Assembly: GCF_030373185.1 (NCBI RefSeq)
Contig: NZ_JAUCZH010000001.1
Location: 496,001-560,000 of the forward strand
Reading direction: 5' to 3'
Length of the DNA stretch: 64,000 nt
Source of the DNA: Tabrizicola sp.
GTDB lineage: Bacteria > Pseudomonadota > Alphaproteobacteria > Rhodobacterales > Rhodobacteraceae
In this document: positions 16,335 through 28,827 of the stretch, one piece after another
Numbering within the stretch: position 1 is the stretch's first letter
How the letters are laid out: every line of letters begins with the position of its first letter
Notes under the pieces: model-generated
The model's input: the letters and a program-made list of their open reading frames with translations, nothing else
Told to the model about the DNA's origin: nothing
Database searches by the model: none
Program-made: the position numbers and the translations under genes

Positions 16335-17693
16335 TTATCCTGCCCCGAACATTTCGCCCACAAAGGCCGTAAGATCCGGCATCTGCCGCACCGTCAGGCC
16401 CGTCGCCCCTTCAATCTTCGAATGAGACGGCACTGTCGCTTGTGAGAAACCAAGTTTCGAGGCTTCTTTCAACCTGTTTTCGGTCTGCCCCACTGGTCGC
16501 AATGCGCCGGAGAGGCTGATTTCCCCGAAAAGTACCATGTCTGGCGGAATTGCAACATCTTCGCGCGCAGAAAGCAGCGCGCCCGCGACTGCAAGGTCGG
16601 ACGCTGGTTCGCTGACCCGCAAGCCCCCGGCGACATTGAGAAAAACGTCAAGCCCGGTGAAGGGGATGCCGCAGCGAGCCTCCAGCACCGCAAGGATGGT
16701 GGAAACGCGGCCCGAGTCGAGGCCCACCACCGTGCGGCGAGGGCTGGCGAGGGTGGAGGGTGCGACAAGCGCCTGTATTTCAGTCAGCACCGGGCGGGTG
16801 CCTTCGATCCCCGCAAAGACAGCCGAGCCCGGGGCGGGCTGGTCGCGGTTGGCCAGAAATAGCGCCGAGGGATTCGGCACCTGTGCCAGCCCGCCGCCGG
16901 TCATCTCGAACACCCCGATTTCATCCGCCGGGCCGAAGCGGTTTTTCACTGCCCGCAGGATGCGGAACTGGTGGCCGCGCTCGCCCTCGAAGTAAAGCAC
17001 GGTGTCCACCATGTGCTCGACCACGCGCGGCCCGGCAATCTGGCCGTCCTTGGTGACATGGCCAACAAGGACAACGGCGACACCCTTGCGCTTGGCAAAG
17101 GTCACAAGCTCATGCGCTGCGGCGCGGACCTGACTGACCGATCCGGGCGCGGCCTCGATCTGGTCAAGCCACATGGTCTGGATCGAATCGATGATCGCAA
17201 GGGCGGGGCGTTCGGCATCCAGCGTGGTCAGGATGTCGCGCAGGTTGGTTTCAGCCCCAAGCCGGACGCGGGCATCGGTCAGCCCAAGGCGCTGTGCGCG
17301 CATCCGCACTTGCGCGGCCGCTTCTTCGCCCGAGATGTAAAGGCATTTCAGCCCCTTGCGGGCGAAACTTGCAGCGGCCTGCAAAAGAAGTGTGGATTTG
17401 CCAATGCCGGGGTCGCCGCCGACAAGGATGGCCGAGGCCGGAACAAGGCCGCCGCCCAGCACGCGGTCCAGCTCGTCAATCCCGGACGAGGCGCGGGGCG
17501 GGGCCGGTTCTTCGGTTGCAAGGTCCGACAGCGGGATCGGGCGGCCCTTGGCGCCCAGCGATTTCGGGCCGGTGGACAGCGGGGCCTCTTCAACGATGGT
17601 GTTCCAGCCGCCGCAAGCATCGCATTTCCCGGCCCATTTGCGGTGGCTGGCCCCGCAGGCGCTACAGGTGAAACTGTTGGAGGCTTTGCTCAT
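16335..17693 (-). CDS. radA: DNA repair protein RadA
   Basis: 452 residues, matching RadA/Sms, a RecA-related ATPase that drives branch migration of recombination intermediates. Order: N-terminal C4 zinc finger (CSACGASHRKWAGKCDACG, 9-27), RecA-like core with Walker A GDPGIGKST, the RadA-specific KNRFG motif (AVKNRFGPADE), and a C-terminal Lon-like domain containing GLDSGRVSTILAVLEARCG. It ends 36 bp before cvpA begins, so read-through is likely. All expected motifs are intact. Confidence 0.97.
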   Translation of the reverse strand: MSKASNSFTCSACGASHRKWAGKCDACGGWNTIVEEAPLSTGPKSLGAKGRPIPLSDLATEEPAPPRASSGIDELDRVLGGGLVPASAILVGGDPGIGKSTLLLQAAASFARKGLKCLYISGEEAAAQVRMRAQRLGLTDARVRLGAETNLRDILTTLDAERPALAIIDSIQTMWLDQIEAAPGSVSQVRAAAHELVTFAKRKGVAVVLVGHVTKDGQIAGPRVVEHMVDTVLYFEGERGHQFRILRAVKNRFGPADEIGVFEMTGGGLAQVPNPSALFLANRDQPAPGSAVFAGIEGTRPVLTEIQALVAPSTLASPRRTVVGLDSGRVSTILAVLEARCGIPFTGLDVFLNVAGGLRVSEPASDLAVAGALLSAREDVAIPPDMVLFGEISLSGALRPVGQTENRLKEASKLGFSQATVPSHSKIEGATGLTVRQMPDLTAFVGEMFGAG

Positions 17694-17724
17694 CCGCCCT
17701 TCCTGCCTGCAAAGGCGGCGCTCA

Positions 17725-18171
17725 TCAAGCCTGACGGTCGGTCTGCCCGGTCTGAGGTCCGCTTTTCCAGCTGATCAGGATCGAGGTCAGCACGCAGGCA
17801 GAAAAGAGGTAAAGACCCCATGCCGTTTCAATCGTGACCATGCCGACGCCTTGGACCAGCACGATATAGATCGCAATCAGAAAGATGTCGGCCATCGCCA
17901 GCTTGCCAAGCAGGTTGAGGGACGGCAGCGTCTTGGGACTGAGGAGGTTCCAGTGCAAAAGTGCGAGGCCGATGGTTTTGGCATAGGGCGCGAAGATTGC
18001 GAGGAAGGTGACGACAAGGGCCAGTGCGGCATCTGTCTTCCACAGCGCTTGCAGCCCGCTGATCACCGAGATTTCATCCATCCCGAAGATCGGCAGCAAC
18101 GCCGCGCGCAAGATCGGGGCGAACCAAGCGATGGGAAACAGGATCAGAAGGGCGAGATTGAGATACTTCAT
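17725..18171 (-). CDS. PqiA-like integral membrane protein
   Basis: 148 residues and about four hydrophobic segments (about 4-24, 47-66, 86-107, 115-134), i.e. a single PqiA half, whereas E. coli PqiA has two. The start MKYLNLALLILFPIAWFAPI and the polar-flanked LGKLAMADIFLIAIYIVLVQG are typical. PqiA works with MCE-domain proteins in lipid transport across the envelope. Here it lies between the Mla-type ABC genes and radA on the same strand, consistent with that role; no MCE-domain protein gene is in the window. It ends 32 bp before radA. Confidence 0.75.
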   Translation of the reverse strand: MKYLNLALLILFPIAWFAPILRAALLPIFGMDEISVISGLQALWKTDAALALVVTFLAIFAPYAKTIGLALLHWNLLSPKTLPSLNLLGKLAMADIFLIAIYIVLVQGVGMVTIETAWGLYLFSACVLTSILISWKSGPQTGQTDRQA

Positions 18172-18210
18172 CGATCTTTCCCCTTGGTGGGCCGCGGACT
18201 GAAGTGTTTC

Positions 18211-18256
18211 ACACCCTCCAGACCTCCCGTGGAGTATTTCTCAAAAGAGCAAAAGC
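18211..18256. repeat. Dispersed intergenic repeat, GAGTATTT type (variant)
   Basis: ACACCCTCCAGACCTCCCGTG is followed by GAGTATTTCTCAAAAGAGCA. The first part resembles the copy at 1241 (CACACCCCCGGACCCCCGTG) and the second the copies at 13991 and 23751, so it links the two repeat types. It abuts the stop codon of mlaF. Confidence 0.6.
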
Positions 18257-19002
18257 TAGCGGACACTTTCAATCGGCCCTTCGGCGCGGCCGTGGATGAA
18301 CTGCTGGACGTAAGGGTCTGACGTAGCGTCCATTTCCGAAACAGGGCCAGTCCAGCGGATTTTGCCGCCATGCAGCATCGCCACATTGTCGGCAATGGCG
18401 CGGACCGAGGTCATGTCATGGGTGATGGTCATCGCGGTGGCGCCCATTTCCACAACGATCTCGCGGATCAGGTCGTTGATGACGCCGGCCATGATCGGAT
18501 CAAGGCCGGTGGTGGGTTCGTCGAAGAAGATGATCTCGGGTTCCGCGGCGATGGCCCGGGCAAGGCCGACGCGTTTTTGCATGCCGCCGGACAGTTCGGC
18601 GGGAAAGAGGTCGGCGACTTCGGGTTTCAGCCCGACGCGGCGCAGTTTTTCGATGGCGGCCTCACGCGCCTCTGCCTTGGGCAGAGCTTTCGCGCCGCGC
18701 ATCAGCCGGAAGGCCACGTTTTCCCAGACGCGAAGCGAATCGAACAGGGCGCCGCCCTGAAACAGCATCCCGAAGCGGGCAAGGAAGGCGTCGCGGTCGG
18801 CTTTGGTGACGTCCTGCCCGTCAAGCGTGATGCTGCCGCTGTCGTGATGGACAAGGCCGAGGATGCATTTCAAGAGCACCGATTTGCCGGTGCCGGACCC
18901 GCCGATGATCACCATGGACGTGCCGGAAGCGATGGTCAGATCCACCCCCCGAAGCACTTGGTTGGACCCGAAGGTCTTGGTGACGGCGGCGAGAGTGATC
19001 AT
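18256..19002 (-). CDS. mlaF: Phospholipid ABC transporter ATP-binding protein (MlaF-like)
   Basis: 248 residues. Walker A is GGSGTGKSVLLK (34-45), the Q-loop is MLFQGGALFDSL, the signature is LSGGMQKRVGLARA and Walker B is IIFFDEPTTGLDPI. The GGALFDSL and GGMQKR forms are characteristic of MlaF rather than of amino-acid importers. With the permease MlaE it powers glycerophospholipid movement between the inner and outer membranes. It overlaps mlaE by four bases (ATGA at 18999-19002). The mlaD, mlaC and mlaB partners are not in the window, so the complex must draw on other loci. Confidence 0.92.
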   Translation of the reverse strand: MITLAAVTKTFGSNQVLRGVDLTIASGTSMVIIGGSGTGKSVLLKCILGLVHHDSGSITLDGQDVTKADRDAFLARFGMLFQGGALFDSLRVWENVAFRLMRGAKALPKAEAREAAIEKLRRVGLKPEVADLFPAELSGGMQKRVGLARAIAAEPEIIFFDEPTTGLDPIMAGVINDLIREIVVEMGATAMTITHDMTSVRAIADNVAMLHGGKIRWTGPVSEMDATSDPYVQQFIHGRAEGPIESVR

Positions 19003-19781
19003 GAGGTGAAGAACAGTTCGGTCAGGACATAGTTTGCTGCGAGGATCAGGACACTGGCGGAAACCACCGCCGATTTCGTGGCCCGGCCCACCCCCTGCGC
19101 GCCCCGGGCTGAATTCATGCCGTGATAGCAGCCCATCAGCGCCACGATGAAGCCGAAGACAGCGCCTTTGACCAGCCCTGAGCCCACGTCCCAGGCTTCA
19201 AGGAAGTCTATGGTGTTCTTCAGATAGGTGGCCGAGTTGAAATCAAGCCGGGTGATACCGACCAGCCAGCCGCCCATGATGCCGATGGCGTCGCCCGTCG
19301 CCACAAGGAAGGGCATGGCAAGGGTTGCGGCAAGGACACGGGGAACGGCAAGGTATTTCAACGGGTTGGTCGAAAGGGTGACCAGCGCGTCGATCTGTTC
19401 GGTGACTTTCATCGTGCCAATCTCGGCCGCGATGGAGCTTGCGACCCGTGCGGCGACCATCAGCCCGCCCAGCACCGGGCCAAGTTCGCGCGTCATCCCG
19501 ATGGCGACAATGGAAGGCACCACGGATTCGGCGTTGAAGCGGGCGCCACCGGCATAGATCTGCAAGGCCAGGGCGCCGCCGGTAAAGATCGCGGTCAGCC
19601 CGACGACCGGCAGGGAAAACCAGCCGATCTGCATCAACGAATGGCCAAGTTCACGAAAATAGAACGGTGGGCGCAGGATGTGGCCAACAATCGCCCCGGC
19701 GAACATCGCAACCCGTCCGATCGCGGCAAACGCGGCAAGGACGGGGCGGCCAAGGCCCGCCAACGCGCCCGTTGCGGTCAT
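18999..19781 (-). CDS. mlaE: MlaE-family ABC transporter permease
   Basis: 260 residues with five or so membrane segments. The family signature is plain: [20 protein letters not shown], then [32 protein letters not shown] and the C-terminal [20 protein letters not shown]. MlaE is the inner-membrane permease of the lipid-asymmetry transporter. Its start overlaps the alr stop by four bases (19778-19781) and its stop overlaps the mlaF start, so alr-mlaE-mlaF read as one unit. Confidence 0.93.
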   Translation of the reverse strand: MTATGALAGLGRPVLAAFAAIGRVAMFAGAIVGHILRPPFYFRELGHSLMQIGWFSLPVVGLTAIFTGGALALQIYAGGARFNAESVVPSIVAIGMTRELGPVLGGLMVAARVASSIAAEIGTMKVTEQIDALVTLSTNPLKYLAVPRVLAATLAMPFLVATGDAIGIMGGWLVGITRLDFNSATYLKNTIDFLEAWDVGSGLVKGAVFGFIVALMGCYHGMNSARGAQGVGRATKSAVVSASVLILAANYVLTELFFTS

Positions 19782-20827
19782 TGGCTCCGCTCCTGATAGC
19801 GGCGCAGATGACGCGGACCAAGCGAGGTGAGGATCTCATAGCCGATGGTGCCGCCGGCTTCGGCAAGGGCGTCCACGGTCTGATGCGGACCAAGGATGTC
19901 AAGGCTGCGCGGAACTTCTGGCAGATGGGTGATATCGACCGTGATCAGGTCCATCGAGACGCGACCGACCAGGGGGCAGGGCGTGTCACCGTCCCACAAG
20001 GTGGCAATGTTGGAAAGTGTCCGGGGCAGGCCATCGGCATAGCCACCCGCCACCGTGGCGATGATCGCCGGGCTCTCGGCCACCCAGGTGCAGCCATAAC
20101 CTACGGTTTCCCCCGGGGCGACCTCGCGCGTCTGGATCACCGGCAGCGACAGCGTGACGGCGGGATGCGCGGTCTCATGGGGCAGGCCGCCGAAAAGGCC
20201 GATACCGGGTCGGGTCAGATCGAAATGGTAGCGCGGACCAAGAAGGATGCCCCCGGTTGCCGCAAGGCTGCGCGGCAGGCCAGTGCCATCGGTCATGGTG
20301 TGGAAGGTCTTCAACTGCGCTTCGTTCAGCGGGTGATCGGGCTCGTCCGCGCAGGCAAGGTGGCTGATAAGAAGTTCCGGGCCGGCTTCGATCAGGATGG
20401 GCGCAACGGCCTGCCATTCCAAAAGCTCGACCCCAAGGCGGTTCATGCCGGTATCAAGCTGCACGCCGAACGGGTGGCCGGGCAGCGCCTCCAGATGCCG
20501 GGTGATCTGATCGAGGCTGTTGAGCATCGGCGTCAGATCAAGATCGTGGATCATTTCGGTATCGCCGGACATGTGGCCCGACAGAACGGCGATTTGCGGC
20601 CCCTGGCCAAGCGCCTGCCGGATCGCGGCGCCTTCTTCGGCATAGGCGACGAAGAATCGCCGCGCCCCGGCCTGTGCCAGCTTTCGCGCAATACGCGTGA
20701 TGCCAAGGCCATAGGCATCAGCCTTCACCACCGCGGCAGTCTGCACCTCTGGGCCGGAAAGCCGGTCAAGCGCCCGCCAGTTGGCGACAATCGCATCAAG
20801 ATCAATGGTCAGGGTTGCAGTAGCCAT
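19778..20827 (-). CDS. alr: Alanine racemase
   Basis: 349 residues from the ATG of [17 protein letters not shown]; the long upstream extension in the same frame has no family similarity. The PLP-binding lysine lies in [12 protein letters not shown] (about 34-45). The C-terminal domain carries the catalytic-tyrosine region ETVGYGCTW and the active-site segment [17 protein letters not shown]. It makes D-alanine for peptidoglycan in the cytosol. Coupling by overlap with a lipid-asymmetry transporter groups two envelope functions. Confidence 0.95.
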   Translation of the reverse strand: MATATLTIDLDAIVANWRALDRLSGPEVQTAAVVKADAYGLGITRIARKLAQAGARRFFVAYAEEGAAIRQALGQGPQIAVLSGHMSGDTEMIHDLDLTPMLNSLDQITRHLEALPGHPFGVQLDTGMNRLGVELLEWQAVAPILIEAGPELLISHLACADEPDHPLNEAQLKTFHTMTDGTGLPRSLAATGGILLGPRYHFDLTRPGIGLFGGLPHETAHPAVTLSLPVIQTREVAPGETVGYGCTWVAESPAIIATVAGGYADGLPRTLSNIATLWDGDTPCPLVGRVSMDLITVDITHLPEVPRSLDILGPHQTVDALAEAGGTIGYEILTSLGPRHLRRYQERSQ

Positions 20828-20943
20828 GCGGGCTGTTTTCACCGCAGGACCGTCGGGGTCAAGGGAAAACCTCCGCAAGGCTTGACCTTGCGCCTGACTG
20901 CGCCGCGCGCGACTGTGGTGCGATCTGGTAGGAGGCGGGCGCA

Positions 20944-23706
<2,763 letters not shown>

Positions 23707-23750
23707 GATGCCTCGGACCATCTGGCAAGGGCTGCACAGAGGTTTGGTTC

Positions 23751-23813
23751 GGAAGCCTCCGGCGGGAGTATTTTTGAAAAGAGCAGATGGGCTTGCCCTT
23801 TTCGCAAATACTC
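23751..23813. repeat. Dispersed intergenic repeat, GAGTATTT type (full palindrome)
   Basis: GAGTATTTTTGAAAAGAGCA (23766-23785) faces an imperfectly complementary arm TGCCCTTTTCGCAAATACTC (23794-23813). Preceded by GCCTCCGGCGG as in the other copies. It lies after dnaB. The AT-rich arms could act as a two-way terminator. Confidence 0.65.
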
Positions 23814-23902
23814 ATCTACCCGAGCCGGTTGCGCGCGTCTTCGCGTGCAGAGGCGAGAAGACAGCTTGCCGCGGCACGCGGCTCAATCTGTCGGCAGCCG
23901 GT

Positions 23903-25408
23903 CTAGAAGCCCACGTCGGGGCCGCCCGCGCCTTGCCAGGGTTTCGCAAGATTGCCAAAGCGCGTGAAGCGGCCTTCAAAGCTGAGTTCCACCGTCCCGA
24001 TCGGACCATGTCGCTGTTTGCCGATGATCACCTCGGCCTTGCCATGGACCGATTCCATCAGGGTCTGCCACTGGGCCATCTTTTCCAGTTCATGATCCCC
24101 GGGCTTTTCCCGCTCGCGGTAGTATTCGTCACGGTAGACGAACATCACCACATCCGCGTCCTGTTCGATCGAGCCTGATTCCCGGAGGTCCGACAGTTGC
24201 GGACGTTTGTCCTCGCGGCTTTCCACGGCGCGGCTCAGTTGCGACAGCGCCACAACGGGGATGTTCAGTTCCTTGGCGATGGCCTTCAGACCCTGGGTGA
24301 TCTCGGACACCTCCTGCACCCGGTTTTCCTTGGAGGTGCCTTTGAGAAGTTGCAGGTAATCGATGATAAGGATGTCCAGACCGTGGGTCCGCTTCAACCG
24401 CCGGGCTCTGGCCGCAACCTGACTGATCGGCAGGGCAGGGGTGTCGTCGATGTAAAGCGGGCAGGCCTCCAACGCCTTTGCCGCTTCGACGAAGCGGCGG
24501 AATTCGGTTTCGGTCATGTCGCCCCGGCGGATCTGTTCGGACGGCACTTCGGAAGCTTCGGACAGGATCCGGGCCGCAAGCTGTTCAGCGCTCATTTCAA
24601 GCGAGAAGAACCCGACCACGCCCCCTTCGACCGATCCTTCGCCGCCGTCCGGCAGACGGCCGCGCTTGTGGGCCTTGGCGATGTTGAAGGCGATGTTTGT
24701 GGCAAGCGAGGTCTTTCCCATCGACGGACGCCCGGCAAGGATCAGAAGGTCTGACGGATGCAGCCCGCCCAGTTTCTTGTCCATGTCGACAAGGCCGGTA
24801 GAGATGCCGGCAAGCCCGCCATCGCGCTGATAGGCCGCATTTGCAACATTAACTGCGTCCGTTACAGCTTTGAGAAAGCTCTGAAATCCGCGTTCGGCAA
24901 CGCCCTGTTCGCCCAGCTTGTAAAGCCGCTGTTCGGCCTCGATGATCTGGTCCTTGGGTTCGCTTGCAATCTCGACCTTGGCGGCTTGGGCTGCGATGTC
25001 GCGACCAAGCTGGATCAGTTCACGCCGCACGGCGAGATCATAGATCATCTGGGCATAGTCGCGTGCCGCATAGGCCGAAATCGCCGCCCCCGCCAGACGC
25101 ACCAGATAGGCCGGGCCGCCAAGCTCCTTCAGCCCGGCATCGTCTTCAAGGAAAGCCTTCAGCGTGACCGGAGACGCCAGCGCGTTCTTCAGGATCCGTG
25201 CGGCGGCTATCTCGAAGATGCGCTGGTGGACGGGATCGAAGAAATGATGGGATTTCACCAGGGAAGATATGCGGTCAAAGACATCGTTGTTGGTCAGGAT
25301 AGCGCCCAGGAGTTGCTGCTCTGCCTCGATGTTGTGGGGCAGAACCTCGGAGTCGGGCGAGGGGGCGATTGCCGGAACAATCTGTCTGACGGTTGCCACT
25401 TCGGCCAT
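23903..25408 (-). CDS. dnaB: Replicative DNA helicase
   Basis: 501 residues from the Met of MAEVATVRQIVPA; a further 54 in-frame codons upstream show no similarity to DnaB. The N-terminal domain begins at LPHNIEAEQQLLGAILTNN, followed by the linker and the RecA-like domain with Walker A GRPSMGKTSLA, the Walker-B region LDILIIDYLQLL and the DnaB signature DLRESGSIEQDADVVMF. No intein is present. DnaB unwinds the fork as a hexamer. The upstream gap (25409-25633) contains two sites one base away from a DnaA box. Confidence 0.97.
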   Translation of the reverse strand: MAEVATVRQIVPAIAPSPDSEVLPHNIEAEQQLLGAILTNNDVFDRISSLVKSHHFFDPVHQRIFEIAAARILKNALASPVTLKAFLEDDAGLKELGGPAYLVRLAGAAISAYAARDYAQMIYDLAVRRELIQLGRDIAAQAAKVEIASEPKDQIIEAEQRLYKLGEQGVAERGFQSFLKAVTDAVNVANAAYQRDGGLAGISTGLVDMDKKLGGLHPSDLLILAGRPSMGKTSLATNIAFNIAKAHKRGRLPDGGEGSVEGGVVGFFSLEMSAEQLAARILSEASEVPSEQIRRGDMTETEFRRFVEAAKALEACPLYIDDTPALPISQVAARARRLKRTHGLDILIIDYLQLLKGTSKENRVQEVSEITQGLKAIAKELNIPVVALSQLSRAVESREDKRPQLSDLRESGSIEQDADVVMFVYRDEYYREREKPGDHELEKMAQWQTLMESVHGKAEVIIGKQRHGPIGTVELSFEGRFTRFGNLAKPWQGAGGPDVGF

Positions 25409-25633
25409 GGTCCTGCTCTCCTGCTGCCCCGGTCGTCTGATGCGACCTTCTTCGTCCGCAAACAACACCCGATAAGTCAGGGGAAATCTGCTGTATAAGC
25501 CTGAGGATAACCTGATCTGACCGAGTCTGCTACAGCCTGTGGTGGTGACCCATGGAAAAACCACGAGCACTGCCGTGCGAGAATCGCTTTACCCACAATC
25601 CCTGCACAGCGGTGCGCACAGGAAAATCCCGGC

Positions 25634-26314
25634 TCAGGCGGGCTTGCGCGCTTCCTGCCAGGCACGAGGGGATTTGAGGAAGCTTTCCACCTCGGTCAGG
25701 GTTGCGGCGTCAAAACTGCCCTGCGCACGGGCTTCGGCAAGGACATCCCACCAGGTGCAAAGATGGTGGAGTGCCACGCCATGATCGGCAAGACGCTGCG
25801 TCGTTTCGGGAAAGATCCCGTAGTAGAAGATCACTGCCGTATGGGCGCAGGTGGCCCCGGTCTCGCGGATCGCATCGACGAAAGACAGCTTGGACCCGCC
25901 GTCGGTGGTCAGGTCCTCGACCAGCAGGACGCGCTGACCTTCTGCCATCGCCCCTTCGATCCGGGCGTTGCGGCCGTAACCCTTTGGCTTCTTGCGGACA
26001 TAGGTCATCGGCAGCGCCATCCGCTCGGCCACGAGGGCGGCGAAGGGGATCCCAGCGGTTTCTCCGCCAGCGATGTTGTCAAAGGCCTCGAACCCCGCGT
26101 CGCGCATCACTGTCACGGTCAGGAAATCCATCAGGGCGGACCGGATGCGCGGGTAGCTGATCAACTTGCGGCAGTCGATATAGGCGGGTGAAGGCAGGCC
26201 AGATGCGAGTGTGAACGGGGTTTCGGCGTTGAAGTGGACAGCCTTGATTTCCAGAAGCGCGCGGGCGGTGAGCCGGGCAATTTCCTCACGGGGCGGGAAG
26301 GTCGAGGGGATCAT
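25634..26314 (-). CDS. pyrE: Orotate phosphoribosyltransferase
   Basis: 226 residues from the Met of [11 protein letters not shown]; the frame opens seven codons earlier. The PRPP-binding motif is [14 protein letters not shown], the orotate/dimer region [15 protein letters not shown] and the early [18 protein letters not shown] are all as expected. It forms OMP from orotate and PRPP in pyrimidine synthesis. Lies 63 bp downstream of pyrC on the same strand, probably one transcript. Confidence 0.96.
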   Translation of the reverse strand: MIPSTFPPREEIARLTARALLEIKAVHFNAETPFTLASGLPSPAYIDCRKLISYPRIRSALMDFLTVTVMRDAGFEAFDNIAGGETAGIPFAALVAERMALPMTYVRKKPKGYGRNARIEGAMAEGQRVLLVEDLTTDGGSKLSFVDAIRETGATCAHTAVIFYYGIFPETTQRLADHGVALHHLCTWWDVLAEARAQGSFDAATLTEVESFLKSPRAWQEARKPA

Positions 26315-26358
26315 GAGAGTCCTTTCGCGCCGCAATAACCTTCGGCGAACATTCCTTG

Positions 26359-26382
26359 GTCAGGGTCAGGGTCAGGGTCAGG
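26359..26382. repeat. Hexanucleotide tandem repeat (GTCAGG x4)
   Basis: Four exact copies of GTCAGG overlap the stop codon of pyrC (TCA at 26378-26380 on the plus strand). Slippage here would mainly alter the untranslated gap before pyrE, because each unit brings a TGA into the pyrC frame. Confidence 0.85.
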
Positions 26383-27418
26383 GCAGTACATGCCAATGCA
26401 CGGGGAAGCCGGGGTCGAACACGGTGACGGGGCCAGCCCCAGAGGCGATCTTTTCAGGGAAGGCATTGGGTTCAGGGCGTTTTTCCAGCCGCAGGACATC
26501 TTTGTTCACTGGCAGGCGGTAGAAGGCGGGGCCGTTCAGGGAGGCAAAGGCTTCCAACTGGTCAAGCGCGCCGTCCTCTTCGAAGACATGGGCCAGCAGG
26601 GGCATGGTGTTTGTGGCCGTAAAGCATCCCGCGCAGCCGCAGGCATGTTCCTTGAGGGCATCCACATGCGGCGCGGAATCCGTGCCAAGGAAATAGCGCG
26701 GATTGCCAGAGGTTGCCGCCCGGCGCAGCGCCAGACGATGCTTTTCGCGCTTGGCCACCGGCAGGCAGTAGTAATGTGGCCTGATCCCCCCGGCGAGGAT
26801 GTGGTTGCGGTTGATGATCAGATGATGGGTTGTAATGGTGGCACCCAGAGTTTCGCCCCCCTCGGCGGCATAGGCCGCGCCTTCCTCGGTGGTGATATGT
26901 TCCATCACCACGCGCAGTTCGGGCAGGCGGCGGCGCAAGGGATCAAGCACAGTGTCGATGAACACGGCTTCGCGGTCGAAGATATCTACTTCGGGTGTTG
27001 TCACCTCGCCATGGGTGCAAAGCGGCAGGCCAATCTCGGCCATCTTTTCCAGCACAGGCATGACCCGGGTCAGGTCTCGCACACCGGAGCTGGAATTGGT
27101 GGTGGCCCCAGCGGGGTAAAGCTTGACCGCCTTGACCAGCCCGCAAGCCGCAGCCGCCGCGACATCGGCGGGGTCGGTGCCTTCGGTCAGGTAAAGCGTC
27201 ATCAATGGCTCAAAGGTGGCACCGTCCGGGATGGCGGCAAGGATGCGGTCGCGGTAGGCCACGGCGTCAGCTGCGGTGACCACGGGCGGCACAAGGTTCG
27301 GCATGATGATCGCGCGGGCGAAATGGCGGGTGGTTTCGGGCAGCACGGCCCGCAACATCGCGCCATCGCGCAGGTGCAGGTGCCAGTCATCGGGGCGGCG
27401 GATCGAGAGTGTTTTCAT
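26378..27418 (-). CDS. pyrC: Dihydroorotase, class II
   Basis: 346 residues from the Met of [15 protein letters not shown]; the frame continues 104 codons upstream without conserved sequence. The metal-binding HxH is in [10 protein letters not shown] (11-20); the carbamylated-lysine region is [11 protein letters not shown]; metal histidines follow in LCTHGEV and [19 protein letters not shown] carries the catalytic aspartate. Length and motifs match the single-domain E. coli type. It closes carbamoyl aspartate to dihydroorotate. Upstream of pyrE on the same strand. Confidence 0.96.
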   Translation of the reverse strand: MKTLSIRRPDDWHLHLRDGAMLRAVLPETTRHFARAIIMPNLVPPVVTAADAVAYRDRILAAIPDGATFEPLMTLYLTEGTDPADVAAAAACGLVKAVKLYPAGATTNSSSGVRDLTRVMPVLEKMAEIGLPLCTHGEVTTPEVDIFDREAVFIDTVLDPLRRRLPELRVVMEHITTEEGAAYAAEGGETLGATITTHHLIINRNHILAGGIRPHYYCLPVAKREKHRLALRRAATSGNPRYFLGTDSAPHVDALKEHACGCAGCFTATNTMPLLAHVFEEDGALDQLEAFASLNGPAFYRLPVNKDVLRLEKRPEPNAFPEKIASGAGPVTVFDPGFPVHWHVLP

Positions 27419-27761
27419 GGGATCGGCAGGTAGCGCAATCCTGACCTCATTGCCAGAGGGTTGCCGTGCTTGAAGCGCCATGAATTTCCTTAGCGTCGTC
27501 GCCACGCGTACTCTTGAGGCCGGCCCTTCCCTTGGCGCCCCTGGAATGGCCCCGCGCCTGCCAAAGGTCTGCCCGCCAATTGCGAGATGAATAGGGGCAT
27601 TCTGGAACACGTCGATTGCCGAACGTTCTGCCGGGGTCAGGCAGAACGGATGCCTGGCAAGGTGTTGACCGCCTGCCCGTCGCCGGTTTTTGCCAATCTG
27701 CTTTGGTGGGCCAGGGGCCATACCAGGCAATTGCGTGCTCTGACCAGTCGGGGGCAGGGGG
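27419..27761. other. 343-bp gap between pyrC and the next gene
   Basis: No convincing gene. A 36-codon plus-strand frame from 27480 and an upstream extension of the pyrC frame show nothing recognisable. The only structure I see is the hairpin at 27624-27648. The pyrC promoter must lie here or further upstream. Confidence 0.5.
27624..27648 (-). terminator. Hairpin downstream of the gene at 27762
   Basis: CGTTCTGCC (27624-27632) and GGCAGAACG (27640-27648) are perfectly complementary around a seven-base loop, about 115 bp after the stop of the minus-strand gene. No T-run follows, so termination is only possible. Confidence 0.35.
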
Positions 27762-28652
27762 CTAGACGTCGCCCGTCAGTTCAGCAAGGCGACGGGCAAA
27801 GCGGGGGGCATTCAGCCGTGCCGTGACCGAGCGGCAAATTTTCACCTCGCGTTTGCGATGACCGGTAAGGCGGGCGGCAGCCAGAATCGCGCGAAGGTAG
27901 CTGCCGTTCGATCGTCGCCCACGCCAGAGCCAGTCGAAATAGGAAGCCGAGAACTTGTTGTCCATCGCGGCTTCAAGAATCCGGTCCAGAACCCGCATTT
28001 CACGCAGCGTGTCTTCGGTGCCTTCACCGGTATAGCGGGCATAAAGCGGAAAGACCCAAGGCCGCAGGAACAAGGACGCATGCATCGCATCTGGCTTGTG
28101 CAGCGGATCAAAGATCAGCCAGACGCGCGACGCGCTTTCCGTCAGGTCGGGGGCGTAGCCGTAGCGGTTGCGGAAATTGATCCGCCGGGCGATGCGGTGA
28201 CGTTCGTCCCAGCCGGCGCGGGCCGGGTCCAGCGTGGCGCGAGGCGAAACCAGCACCAGTTCGGCACCCGGGGCGGTGATCGAGTAGGCCGCCGCCGCAT
28301 AGCCCGCAGGGCCGGCACCGTAGAAGATCACCCGGTCGAAATCTTCCAGAAAACCGTCATCCGACAGGCGGTCGAAATACCGAAACACCGCAGGGTCGCG
28401 CCACCAGGTCTCGCCCTCGGCAATGATGGTCAGAAGCGACCAGCCCCGGGCCTTGGCCAGTTCGAAATGTTCGGGAAGATTGTCTTCGCGGTCACGAATG
28501 GCGGCGGCGTCCTCGAACGTGACGAGAAGGACGGGACGTTCTTCGGCAAAGAAGGCCCAATGCCGATCGCCAAGGGCAAGGAAATCCCCGTCCCCGTCGG
28601 CAATCGCCAGCATCGCATGCCGCCAGTCAGGAGCTGCCCCCAAGTTGTCCAT
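27762..28652 (-). CDS. Uncharacterised protein, possible alpha/beta-hydrolase-like fold without nucleophile
   Basis: 296 residues from the second of two close ATGs (28652 has better spacing from GAAAG). I recognise the type from Rhodobacteraceae genomes, where it is sometimes labelled phosphoadenosine phosphosulfate reductase, but I see none of that family's motifs. The segment [19 protein letters not shown] (about 107-125) has the strand-elbow-helix look of an alpha/beta hydrolase nucleophile elbow, with glycine where the serine should be, followed by [13 protein letters not shown]. The C-terminal third is basic and Arg-rich. Lies downstream of a glycosyltransferase on the same strand. Function unknown; a non-catalytic or binding role is a guess. 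Confidence 0.7.
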   Translation of the reverse strand: MDNLGAAPDWRHAMLAIADGDGDFLALGDRHWAFFAEERPVLLVTFEDAAAIRDREDNLPEHFELAKARGWSLLTIIAEGETWWRDPAVFRYFDRLSDDGFLEDFDRVIFYGAGPAGYAAAAYSITAPGAELVLVSPRATLDPARAGWDERHRIARRINFRNRYGYAPDLTESASRVWLIFDPLHKPDAMHASLFLRPWVFPLYARYTGEGTEDTLREMRVLDRILEAAMDNKFSASYFDWLWRGRRSNGSYLRAILAAARLTGHRKREVKICRSVTARLNAPRFARRLAELTGDV

Positions 28653-28827
28653 CACCATCTTTCGTCACAACGCAATTTACTACCAACTCAAGTCAAATCT
28701 GGGGTAAATTCGTAGGCTCCACAAGGTTTTGCCCGTGCAGATGCGGGCCGTCACGGCAAACAACACTTTGCCATTGTTTCCAGCGCGGCCAGAGGCACAA
28801 CCTGCGCGTTCAGCCGTTGCGGGCGCC

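Noticed and set aside
26359-26382. GTCAGG repeat considered as a phase-variation switch for pyrC
   Set aside because: The stop codon is inside the repeat and every unit carries TGA in that frame, so changing the copy number would not alter the protein much.
27762-28652. Labelling this gene a phosphoadenosine phosphosulfate reductase
   Set aside because: No nucleotide loop or cysteine motif of that family is visible, and a true cysH lies at 37818.
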